Source: Prolixibacteraceae bacterium JC049 (GTDB taxonomy: Bacteria > Bacteroidota > Bacteroidia > Bacteroidales > Prolixibacteraceae). From it: 64,000 nucleotides of DNA. The translations under genes were made by a program, and so were the position numbers. The notes below the pieces were generated by a model. It had not been told where the DNA came from and made no database searches. It saw only the letters and a list, made by a program, of their open reading frames with translations. Numbering within the stretch: the stretch's first letter is position 1; the number at the start of each line of letters is the position of its first letter. The DNA is taken from positions 210,818 to 274,817 of the forward strand of contig SACZ01000003.1 of assembly GCA_023369685.1 (NCBI GenBank). The letters run 5' to 3'. Shown in pieces: positions 35,924-47,152 of this stretch.

Positions 35924-38737
35924 ATGAGAAGCTTTAGATCTATTAAAACCTTATTGTTATTAATTGCAATTTGCATTGGAAGCTCATTGGTAGGCATTGC
36001 TGCCAGTAAAGAACTTCCAAAAGCAAAGTCGGAAATTGTTTACCTTACGGGTACCGATGCCGAGCATACTAAAACGTGGCAATTTTTCTGCTCAGCAGGA
36101 ATGAACTCTCAAAAATGGACGACCATAGAAGTGCCTTCGTGTTGGGAACAACAAAAGTTTGGTGCTTACAACTACGGAAAGAAGTCGTTTAAAGATCGCC
36201 TGAAAGAGACCGGAACTTATCGGTATAAATTCAATGTGCCGGCCAACTGGAAAAGAAAGCATGTAGACATTGTTTTTGAAGGTGTAATGACCGATGCAAC
36301 GGTTAAAATCAATGGAAAACAGGTTGGAGCAACTCACCAGGGAGCATTTTACGAGTTCTCATACGATGTGTCGAAATTCCTGAAATATGGCAAAGAGAAT
36401 AACATCGAAGTTTTTGTAAAGAAATTTTCGGATGACAAGAGTATAAACGAAGCAGAACGAAAGTCTGACTTCTGGGTGTTTGGAGGAATTTTTCGACCTG
36501 TTTACTTAAAGGCACAGGCCAAGCAGCATATTAAACGAGTGGCGATAGATGCAAAAGCAAATGGTTGGTTTAAAACACATGTTTTTACATCGAAACTGAA
36601 GAAAGCAGATCGCATTAACGTCTCCATTGCTACACTTGAAGGAAAGGAAATGGCTCAATTTTCAGCTTTGGCAACAGGTGAAATGACTGAGTTGTCTGAA
36701 AAAGTGGAAAATATTAAAACCTGGAATCCAGAAGATCCGAACCTTTATGTTGCCCATTTTTCACTTGTTGAGGGAGAAAAGGTGGTGCATGAGTATTCTG
36801 AGCGCTTTGGTTTTAGAACCGTTGAAGTGCGTGAGAGCGATGGAATTTACGTCAACGGTGTTAAGGTAAAATTCAAAGGAGTAAACCGCCACACTTTTCA
36901 TCCTAAATATGCACGTAGCTCATCGAAGCGTATGAGTATTGAAGCGGTTGAGCTAATGCAAGAGATGAATATGAATGCGGTACGTATGTCTCACTATCCT
37001 CCAGAGAAGCACTTTCTTCATGTGTGCGACTCCTTGGGAATGATGGTGTTGGATGAACTGGCTGGTTGGCAGCGTCCTCCTTACGATACTGAAATAGGTA
37101 GAAAATTGACCAAAGAGATGGTTGTTCGAGATGTGAACCATCCATGTATTGTGCTTTGGGATAATGGAAACGAAAATGGTTGGAATTACGATTTGGATGG
37201 CGATTTTGCAAAGTATGATATCCAGAAGAGAGAGGTGGTTCATCCTCGTGAAGATTTCCAGAAGACCAATACGATGCACTATATCAAGTACAATTACCTG
37301 AGTGCTGATGGTTTTAGTAAGCGTAAGATTTTCTTCCCCACAGAATTTCTACACGGTTTGTACGATGGTGGAATTGGAGCAGGACTAGAAGATTTTTGGC
37401 ACCGTATGTGGAATAATCCGCTTTGTGCCGGAGGTTTCTTGTGGGTATTTGCCGATGAAGGAGTTGCTCGTACCGACTGGGATGGAAAAATCGATTTGGA
37501 CGGAAATCATGCGGCCGATGGTATTTTAGGACCTTATTTGGAAAAAGAGGCCAGTTTCTATACTGTGAAACATATCTGGAGTCCGGTATTCTTCGAAAAT
37601 AGATATGTTACAGCCGACTTTAATGGTGTTTTTCAGATTGAAAACAGATACCACTATACCAACTTGTCGTCATGTACTTTTAATGTTTCGTGGATGAGTT
37701 TTAATGACGAAGTAGCAACGGTTTTGGCTAGTCAAAAGTTGAATGTTGATATGGCTCCTAACCGTAAGGGAACGTTGAAAATTGATTTGGCAGAAAAATG
37801 GCAGAGCGCAGATGTATTGAAGATTGTTCTAACAGATAAAGCCGGGAAAGAACTGAATACCTGGACATGGCCAGTGAAAACAGCTCTTCAGAAAACAAAT
37901 GAATTAGTTGCTTCGAATAAGCAGCAAGAGGTGCAGTTGGAAGAAACCGAATCAAACTATAAAGTGGTTGTTGGTAATAAAAGTTACTCTTTCGGAAAGA
38001 ACGATGGAATGTTGAAATCGGTGATTCACGATGGTAAAGTTATTCCATTGAAAGATGGACCTGTTTATGCAGGTATTAACCTGAAAGTAGCAAAAGTTAC
38101 TGCAAAACGTAATGCTGCCAACGAGGTAGAAATTGAAGCTACTTTTGAGAAGGTAAAGGATTTCTGGGCAAAATTCAGAGATTACTACAAATGGACCATT
38201 AAGGCCGATGGTCGACTTTATTTTGAGACAGCATTTGCTCCCGAGAATTTTCAGGAAAAAGTAGGATTAGCTTTTGCTTTCCCGAAAGAAGAAATTGAAA
38301 GTTTTAAATGGATGGGGCAAGGTCCATTTAGAGTATGGAAAAACAGAGCAAAAGGAACTCAGTTTGGTGTTTGGGAGAAGAGTTATAATGAGACAATGAC
38401 CGGGCATAAAGGTTTTGAGTATCCGGAATTCAAAGGATATCATAGTGAAATGTATTGGGCAAAAGTTAAAACCAAGAATGTTCCTGGTTTTAAAGTATAC
38501 ACGAAATCGAATGATATCTATTTCAAGATGCTAAATCCGGATAAAGCTCCTAAAAACTTTAAAACATCACCTAAATTCCAGAAAGAGAACATTGGTTTTT
38601 ATCATGGTATTCCTGCGGTTGGAACGAAATTTCATGAAGCAAGCGACCTTGGACCTCAAGGTTCAGCTTATAAGTTTCAGTCTAAAAACTACGAGACAGG
38701 AAAATTGCATATGGAGCTGATTTTTGATTTTGAATAA
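35924..38737 (+). CDS. GH2-family exported glycosidase
   Basis: The 937-residue protein has a Sec signal peptide (about 1-27). N-terminal sandwich (45-190), Ig-like domain (195-300) and TIM barrel (305-560) are followed by a C-terminal beta-rich region that resembles Bgal_small_N only weakly (from about 688). Acid/base E417 lies in DNGNENGW and nucleophile E474 in FPTEFLHGLYDGG, only 57 residues apart, so the barrel is compact. It lacks the EYAHAMGN signature of beta-galactosidases. Beta-mannosidase, beta-glucuronidase or another exo-beta activity is possible. It lies between GH92 genes in the same transcription group. Confidence 0.88.
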   Translation: MRSFRSIKTLLLLIAICIGSSLVGIAASKELPKAKSEIVYLTGTDAEHTKTWQFFCSAGMNSQKWTTIEVPSCWEQQKFGAYNYGKKSFKDRLKETGTYRYKFNVPANWKRKHVDIVFEGVMTDATVKINGKQVGATHQGAFYEFSYDVSKFLKYGKENNIEVFVKKFSDDKSINEAERKSDFWVFGGIFRPVYLKAQAKQHIKRVAIDAKANGWFKTHVFTSKLKKADRINVSIATLEGKEMAQFSALATGEMTELSEKVENIKTWNPEDPNLYVAHFSLVEGEKVVHEYSERFGFRTVEVRESDGIYVNGVKVKFKGVNRHTFHPKYARSSSKRMSIEAVELMQEMNMNAVRMSHYPPEKHFLHVCDSLGMMVLDELAGWQRPPYDTEIGRKLTKEMVVRDVNHPCIVLWDNGNENGWNYDLDGDFAKYDIQKREVVHPREDFQKTNTMHYIKYNYLSADGFSKRKIFFPTEFLHGLYDGGIGAGLEDFWHRMWNNPLCAGGFLWVFADEGVARTDWDGKIDLDGNHAADGILGPYLEKEASFYTVKHIWSPVFFENRYVTADFNGVFQIENRYHYTNLSSCTFNVSWMSFNDEVATVLASQKLNVDMAPNRKGTLKIDLAEKWQSADVLKIVLTDKAGKELNTWTWPVKTALQKTNELVASNKQQEVQLEETESNYKVVVGNKSYSFGKNDGMLKSVIHDGKVIPLKDGPVYAGINLKVAKVTAKRNAANEVEIEATFEKVKDFWAKFRDYYKWTIKADGRLYFETAFAPENFQEKVGLAFAFPKEEIESFKWMGQGPFRVWKNRAKGTQFGVWEKSYNETMTGHKGFEYPEFKGYHSEMYWAKVKTKNVPGFKVYTKSNDIYFKMLNPDKAPKNFKTSPKFQKENIGFYHGIPAVGTKFHEASDLGPQGSAYKFQSKNYETGKLHMELIFDFE

Positions 38738-38743
38738 AGAAGA

Positions 38744-38798
38744 CGGAGTTCGATTTAAATCTAAGGTTGGAATGTGTTTGGATTTAGATCGAACTCTG
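38744..38798 (+). other. long intergenic hairpin without U-tract
   Basis: Arms 38744-38761 and 38781-38798 pair over 18 bp (two G-U wobbles) around a 19-nt loop. The stem contains GAGTTCGATTTAAATC and its partner GATTTAGATCGAACTC. No T-run follows. It fills most of the 94-bp gap between GH2 and the third GH92, which argues for a real RNA structure such as a processing or 3'-protective element. Confidence 0.7.
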
Positions 38799-38831
38799 AT
38801 CAAGTAAGATATCTATTTAAATGAAACAAAT

Positions 38832-40868
38832 ATGAGACAATTATTAATCGTGTTGATGGCTTGGGCAGGTTTTTCGTGTGCTACTCCCGATACTCAACCA
38901 AAAGATTCGGTTGAGTATATCGATCCGTTTATCTGCACCGGAGGTGATCGCGGGCAAACCGATGTGGCAGCAGCTGTGCCTTTTGGAATGGCAAAACCAT
39001 GCCCCGATAGCGATCCAATAAATCATTCGGGCTATAACTTCAATTCAGATAAAATTCTTGGATTTTCTAATACTCGCTTTAGCGGTGTGGGCTGTAAAGG
39101 AACAGGAGGAAACTTAAGATTATTGCCTTTTGTTGGAACCATTAATGCTGATGCTCCCGGAGCATTTAAGATAAATAAAGCGACTGAAAAAGCGTTGCCT
39201 GGCTTTTATGCTGTAGAAATGAATAATGGCATAAAGGTGGAGCTGACTGCTACACGTCAGGTAGCGTTTCATCGTTATCATTTTCCGGAAAATGTTGATG
39301 CGGGGATCTTATTCGATTTAGCAGCTTCTTTCGAAAAAGTGCTTCAGCTTAATTATACATTGAAGGGAAAGAATGTGATTTTGGGCGATGTGAAATGCGA
39401 TAACGTCTGTAAGAAAGGGAAATATAAATTCTATTTCGCGATTAAAGTAGATACCGATGTGGCATTTTCAGAGCAGGGAAATAAAGTGGTTGGTTTACTT
39501 CCGAAGGATACAAAATTGGCCAATGTGTATGTAGGGATGTCTACTGTAAGTAGTGAAAATGCATTGAAAACCATTGAGCTGCGAGAGAAGTTGAGTTTCG
39601 AAGAGGTAAAGTCGACAGCTAAAGCGGCATGGAGTAATTTGGTGAATACAGTAGAGGTAGAAACGGAAAATGATACATTAAAGAAATTGTTTTACACCCA
39701 CCTATACCATGTGTCGCAATCTCCTTTTCAAGTGAAAGATTTCGACGGCCGATACAGAGCAAGTGACAATAAAATCTACCAGTTAAACGAGAACGATAAA
39801 CAATACTTTGGATGGTCTATCTGGGATACATTCCGATCGAAGCATCCTTTGTTCAGTTTGATTTATCCTGAACAGTATTCCGATATTCTTACGAGTATGT
39901 GCAAGCTGTATGAGCAGGGAAAACAACCATGGGCAACTGAAACAGAGCCTTTCCCGACTATTCGTACCGAGCATGCCGTTGCTCTTATTTTAGATGGATA
40001 CCGAAAAGGGTTATTGAACTTCGATTTAAAGAGCATTTATCCGGCCATTAAAAACGAAATGGACACGCAACTGGAGTGGCATTCTCCGGGTCATGTATTG
40101 GAATCGTCGTATGATAGTTGGGCTTTTGCTCAAATTGCGAAAGAGTTGGGCTACAATGATGACCATAAGAAATACATGGACATTGCAATGAACTATAAAG
40201 AAACATGGCAGAAAGTATTCTTAAATCTGGAAGATGATGCTGATGTTATGCATGCCCGTGGCTTATATGAAGGTACATTGTGGCAGTATCGTTGGTTTGT
40301 TCCATTTGATATTGCTGGAATTCAGGAAATGGTTGGAGGAAAAAAAGTATTTGAAGAACAGTTGGATACTTTCTTCGGAAATGAGCTTTTCAATGTGGGA
40401 AACCAACCAGATATCCAAGTGCCGTTTTTGTATAACTACACCGATTCTCCGTGGAAATCGCAACAGTTGGTACAGCAACTATTAACAGAAGAGGTTGCCA
40501 ATTGGTATGGTACTCATAAGAAGTGGAAGAAGCCTGAAGTAAGAAAGATTTTTCAGGCGAAACCTGAAGGGTATATTAGTCAGATGGACGATGACGCCGG
40601 AACAATGAGTGGATGGTACTTGATGGCTTCTATGGGATTGTATCAAACATGTCCGGGCGAACCATACTTCTGGGTGACTATACCATTGTTTTCAAAGATT
40701 AAAATTCATTTACCAGATGAAAAATCATTCACAATCTCTGTGGAAGGGCCAATCTCTTCTAAAAGTCAGATTGAAAAGCTGGTGTTGAATGGAAAAACAA
40801 TTGATGGATTGAAATTGAATTATGCTGATATTTATTCTGGAGGTAACTTGGTGATTAAAACCAAGTAA
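38832..40868 (+). CDS. GH92 exo-alpha-mannosidase 3, lipoprotein
   Basis: The 678-residue protein has lipobox FSC and starts YIDPFICTGGDRG. It is shorter than the other two GH92s. It keeps VPFGMAKPCPDSD, the WDTFRSKHPL segment, a VLESSYDSW form of the TLEYAYDDW motif, and an acidic loop DDDAGTMSGWY (D586-D588) where the usual loop is GNDDCGQMSAW. These changes mark it as a diverged subgroup, probably with another linkage or aglycone preference. A strong intrinsic terminator lies 43 bp after its stop, so it ends the transcription group. Confidence 0.88.
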   Translation: MRQLLIVLMAWAGFSCATPDTQPKDSVEYIDPFICTGGDRGQTDVAAAVPFGMAKPCPDSDPINHSGYNFNSDKILGFSNTRFSGVGCKGTGGNLRLLPFVGTINADAPGAFKINKATEKALPGFYAVEMNNGIKVELTATRQVAFHRYHFPENVDAGILFDLAASFEKVLQLNYTLKGKNVILGDVKCDNVCKKGKYKFYFAIKVDTDVAFSEQGNKVVGLLPKDTKLANVYVGMSTVSSENALKTIELREKLSFEEVKSTAKAAWSNLVNTVEVETENDTLKKLFYTHLYHVSQSPFQVKDFDGRYRASDNKIYQLNENDKQYFGWSIWDTFRSKHPLFSLIYPEQYSDILTSMCKLYEQGKQPWATETEPFPTIRTEHAVALILDGYRKGLLNFDLKSIYPAIKNEMDTQLEWHSPGHVLESSYDSWAFAQIAKELGYNDDHKKYMDIAMNYKETWQKVFLNLEDDADVMHARGLYEGTLWQYRWFVPFDIAGIQEMVGGKKVFEEQLDTFFGNELFNVGNQPDIQVPFLYNYTDSPWKSQQLVQQLLTEEVANWYGTHKKWKKPEVRKIFQAKPEGYISQMDDDAGTMSGWYLMASMGLYQTCPGEPYFWVTIPLFSKIKIHLPDEKSFTISVEGPISSKSQIEKLVLNGKTIDGLKLNYADIYSGGNLVIKTK

Positions 40869-40911
40869 ACTGGAGTAAGTCAGTAAAAAATATTTGTGGT
40901 TTAAGATGAAT

Positions 40912-40955
40912 TGCCTGGATTGGCTCTCTGGTAGAGTTGGTCTGGGCATTTTTTT
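40912..40955 (+). terminator. intrinsic terminator after the third GH92 gene
   Basis: A 16-bp stem with several G-U wobbles (start TGCCTGGATTGG, end TCTGGGCA) and a CTGGT loop is followed by seven T residues. It separates the genes up to 40868 from the final GH2 gene. Confidence 0.8.
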
Positions 40956-41007
40956 GTGATAAATATCAGTATCTACATTAAGATTGATAAAATAGTTTCT
41001 TAATATT

Positions 41008-44489
<3,482 letters not shown>

Positions 44490-44536
44490 GGAAGCGATTA
44501 TAATATACATATCGGTTTAATATCGATATTATTTAG

Positions 44537-44579
44537 CAGGCATTATTGTGAAGGAAGCTTCATAGTAGTGCCTGTTTTT
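44537..44579 (+). terminator. intrinsic terminator closing the glycan locus
   Basis: A 17-bp stem (CAGGCATTATTGTGAAG with its partner, three G-U wobbles) and a GAAG loop are followed by TTTTTGTTT, 48 bp past the GH2 stop. Confidence 0.85.
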
Positions 44580-44935
44580 GTTTAGTACATAGTAGCTAGT
44601 ACACGAGTACCTAGTATTCGTTGCTGCTGATTGCTGTGGATAGGAAGGGAAATTGGATTCGAATGCTGATGTAGAGGCGCAAGATATTGCGTCTCGTTTA
44701 GTCTCGAAAAGGAATCCGAAAACCGAAGAAAGGCAAGACAGGAATTGAATACTAAGGGGATGGAGTTGATGGATGATCGTCATCGCGATTGAAAAGAAGA
44801 GATCTGTTATTTATTAGTATCAGTGAGACCCTCGCATTAACAGATGATGATATAAAACATAAGGTTGTGTAAAACATATATCAGGCTCTTGCTGTTGCTT
44901 CAATGTAAAGAATAACTAAAAAGTTTAAGAGAGCT
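44580..44935. repeat. intergenic repeat patch, copy 1
   Basis: This 356-bp gap has no gene. It holds a GAGGCGCAA/TTGCGTCTC hairpin (44674-44695), a segment at 44711-44757 with CCGAAAACCGAAGAAAGG, and a 55-nt segment at 44754-44808. The last 35 nt of that segment recur at 46129-46163 with one mismatch. These look like dispersed non-coding repeats of REP or MITE type. Confidence 0.65.
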
Positions 44936-45928
44936 ATGATTAACCTATCTACAGAATATCTAGGAATAAAATTGAAAAACCCCGTAGTTGTTGGTAGTTG
45001 TGGACTAACCGACACTCCAGATAAGGTACTTGCTGCAGCTAATGCAGGCGCAGGCGCTGTTGTTTTAAAGTCGCTTTTCGAAGAAGAGATTATTGCAGAA
45101 ATGGATGAGCAGTTTGATGAGATGAATCGTCCTTCGGCAGTCTTTCCCGAGAATTATGCTTTCTGGGATGAGAGCGATAAGCAGGATTTGATTCGCGAAT
45201 ACCTCGATTTAATTCGAAAAAGCAAAGAGCGAGTAGATATTCCGGTAATAGCAAGTGTGAATTGTGTTTCGGCTCAAAAATGGACTTATTTGGCAGCAGA
45301 GATAGAAAAGGCAGGTGCCGATGCATTAGAGCTTAATATCTTCTTATTGCCATCAGACATTAATCGTTCAGCAGAGGAGTACCGAAATCAAATTATTGAA
45401 ATCATTCAGAAAGTAAGAAGTGAAACTAAACTACCGCTATCAGTGAAGCTGAGCAATTACTCTTCCGAGTTATCGAAACTAATAGCTGATTTGTCGAAGA
45501 TGGGAGTAGAGGGCTTTACATTGTTTAATCGTTCCTATTCACCTGATTTCGATATAGAAAAAATGACACTTACGGCTGGTAATGTATTAAGTCACCCTGG
45601 CGATGTTGCTTTACCTTTACGTTGGAGTGCACTATTGTCGTCAAAAATTGAAAGCGATATAGCTGCTTCAACAGGAGTTCACACTGGTGAAGATTTGGTT
45701 AAAGTATTATTGGCGGGCTCTACATGTGCTCATGTGGTTTCTGCTTTATACCGAAAAGGTGTTGAGGAAATTGCTCTGATCCTGAATTTCCTTAAAGATT
45801 GGATGGCCAGACATGGTTATCAGTCAATTATTGAGTTTAAAGGAGCAATGGCGCTTGATGAAACCAAAGAAGCTGCCGATTACGAAAGAGTTCAGTTCTA
45901 CAGAACGTTTAGAACATTTGAGATATAA
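44936..45928 (+). CDS. dihydroorotate dehydrogenase-like flavoprotein
   Basis: The 330-residue protein starts MINLSTEYLGIKLKNPVVVGS and has the FMN-barrel layout of class 1 PyrD proteins: AGAGAVVLKSLFEEE near the N-terminus, SVNCVSAQKW, GADALELNIF, SVKLSNY, and GVHTGEDLVKVLLAG near the phosphate site. Such 'dihydroorotate dehydrogenase-like' proteins are common in Bacteroidota beside a true pyrD, so this need not be the pyrimidine enzyme; another reduced or oxidised substrate is possible. The gene is alone, between repeat-rich gaps, and ends with its own terminator. Confidence 0.8.
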   Translation: MINLSTEYLGIKLKNPVVVGSCGLTDTPDKVLAAANAGAGAVVLKSLFEEEIIAEMDEQFDEMNRPSAVFPENYAFWDESDKQDLIREYLDLIRKSKERVDIPVIASVNCVSAQKWTYLAAEIEKAGADALELNIFLLPSDINRSAEEYRNQIIEIIQKVRSETKLPLSVKLSNYSSELSKLIADLSKMGVEGFTLFNRSYSPDFDIEKMTLTAGNVLSHPGDVALPLRWSALLSSKIESDIAASTGVHTGEDLVKVLLAGSTCAHVVSALYRKGVEEIALILNFLKDWMARHGYQSIIEFKGAMALDETKEAADYERVQFYRTFRTFEI

Positions 45929-45959
45929 GAATTTGAAAAGGGATCAATTGGGAAAAGTA

Positions 45960-45996
45960 AAGCTGTTATTCTGTTTATAGGATAGCAGCTTTTTTA
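45960..45996 (+). terminator. intrinsic terminator of the DHOD-like gene
   Basis: AAGCTGTTAT and ATAGCAGCTT pair over 10 bp (one wobble) with a 12-nt loop, followed by TTTTTATTT, 32 bp past the stop. Confidence 0.8.
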
Positions 45997-46028
45997 TTTA
46001 CATAGAGCATGAATTCCATTGTAGGTAT

Positions 46029-46340
46029 GCAAGCGTAGCGTCTTTAAAGGAATAGAAATGGATACCGGAATCTGGAAAAATGGGAGACAATATTTGGTGC
46101 TAAGAGCGAAGGGCATGGTGTTGTTGAATGATCGTCATCGCGATTGAAAAGAAGCGATCTGTTTCTTTTTAATAGCTAGTATCAAGTATTGCTATGGCTA
46201 ACTATTGTGGCTGGAGATGTTTTTTTACTGCTTTTTTCTGAGATAAATTATTTTCTTCGAAAATAGATACGAGAGAGACGCTCGTACAAACAGGAAATTG
46301 GATACCGAAAACCGGAGAAGGGTAAGACAGGAAGTCAGTA
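46029..46340. repeat. intergenic repeat patch, copies 2 and 3
   Basis: 46061-46092 and 46301-46340 both resemble 44711-44757 (GATACCG...GGGAGACA and GATACCGAAAACCGGAGAAG). 46109-46163 resembles 44754-44808, with 34 of 35 identical bases in its last part (TGATCGTCATCGCGATTG core). Order and partial conservation suggest a duplicated mobile or REP-like unit on both sides of the DHOD-like gene. No ORF is inside. Confidence 0.65.
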
Positions 46341-46407
46341 TTTAAAAATTGTTATTCCATCTTATAATTGAATTTTTCTGGACCTGAAAGCTAGATTCTT
46401 TAATGCA

Positions 46408-46507
46408 TAAAAAAAGAGGAAAAGTCCCCACTTTTCCTCTTTTACCCAAACTCTAATTCTATGAAAAAATCTCTATGAAATAAAACTAATAACTTTCTGT
46501 TTTTCTT
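46408..46507 (-). ncRNA. candidate small RNA A (about 100 nt)
   Basis: On the minus strand a TATATTTG box at 46514-46521 predicts a start near 46507. The transcript would end at a perfect 14-bp hairpin (46412-46443, core GAGGAAAAGT with a GGGG loop) followed by seven U. No ORF of note is inside. Just before the hairpin is a U-run and CAUAGAAUUAGAGUUU, which recurs in the second copy 171 nt away. Conservation of promoter, spacing, core and terminator together is the case for a real sRNA. Expression is not shown. Confidence 0.55.
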
Positions 46508-46513
46508 ACATGG

Positions 46514-46568
46514 CAAATATACGGCATGATCTCGTTAACTGTTGGTAACCAAAGTTAAAGAATGTTAA
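46514..46568 (-). promoter_or_regulatory. promoter and upstream element of candidate sRNA A
   Basis: Minus strand: the 37-nt element 46532-46568 reads TTAACA-N4-TTAAC-N5-TTA-N-CA-N-CAGTTAACGA, then exactly 10 nt, then TATATTTG. The same pattern at the same spacing precedes sRNA B. TTAAC recurs at about helical spacing, which suggests an activator or repressor site in place of the usual TTTG -33 box. Confidence 0.6.
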
Positions 46569-46578
46569 TGGTTGCGGG

Positions 46579-46677
46579 CAAAAAAAAGAGAAGGTTGCCC
46601 TTCTCTCCATTACTAAAATTCTAACCTATGAAAAAAAACTTTTTGTCTGTGTAAATTGTGTTGTTTGTTGTAGTTGT
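46579..46677 (-). ncRNA. candidate small RNA B (about 98 nt)
   Basis: On the minus strand a TAGATTTG box at 46684-46691 predicts a start near 46677. The transcript ends at an 8-bp hairpin AGAGAAGG/CCTTCTCT (46587-46606) with a GCAA tetraloop and eight U. The 5' half is A/C-rich and unlike copy A, but the section before the hairpin (U-run, CAUAGGUUAGAAUUUU) matches it. It is a tandem paralogue of candidate A. Confidence 0.55.
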
Positions 46678-46683
46678 TGAGTA

Positions 46684-46738
46684 CAAATCTAAGGGTAAAC
46701 TTCGTTAACTGCTGATAAGAATTGTTAAGGCGTGTTAA
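46684..46738 (-). promoter_or_regulatory. promoter and upstream element of candidate sRNA B
   Basis: Minus strand: element 46702-46738 shares the TTAACA/TTAAC/TTA-N-CA/CAGTTAACGA layout with copy A, followed by 10 nt and TAGATTTG. Between the two copies the spacer bases differ while the motif bases are kept. Confidence 0.6.
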
Positions 46739-46740
46739 AC

Positions 46741-47152
46741 ATTAAAATCAGCGGCAAAAAGAGATGCTTATTCGAAATAAAAAACAATGCTGTAAAACAT
46801 CAAAATAGAGAATTTCTTTGTGTGGGCTAATTGTTTTTGTCTGGAAGTGTTGGGTGTGTGCTTTTGTTGAAAGGAGTAGTTTGTGGTTAAAAAGTAAGAT
46901 TCTCAATTGTTTCTTGTGCTTTGGAGGACGATGATAGCTAATTAAGAGAAACAGAGCGAGCTGAATTTTTGAGTATGTTTTAAAAGGATAGTTAAGGATG
47001 AATTGATGTTAAGTTAACAAATGGATGGGTCAATTGGGGACTCTTTTTCATAATAAGAAAAATTGAAGTACTTTAGCGCTACAATTTGAGCTACTTATAG
47101 AGCACACCAAGTATATACTTTTAATTACATATTACAAATAAATAAGACACTC
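46741..47152 (+). other. non-coding region upstream of ppdK
   Basis: These 412 bp contain no gene. The last 110 bp should hold the ppdK promoter. TACTTTAG (near 47075) and TACAATTTG (near 47085) are both imperfect -7 candidates, and I cannot choose between them. Confidence 0.35.

Noticed and set aside
44936-45928. Calling the flavoprotein pyrD
   Set aside because: DHOD-like paralogues are common in this phylum, and no pyrimidine gene is adjacent.
46416-46647. Plus-strand mini-ORFs MKKSL and MKKNFLSV as leader peptides of an attenuator
   Set aside because: No gene follows on the plus strand within about 500 bp, and the promoter and U-tract signals fit the minus strand better. Kept only as an alternative explanation.
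44490-47152. CRISPR array
   Set aside because: The repeats are few, imperfect and irregularly spaced, and no cas gene is in the window.
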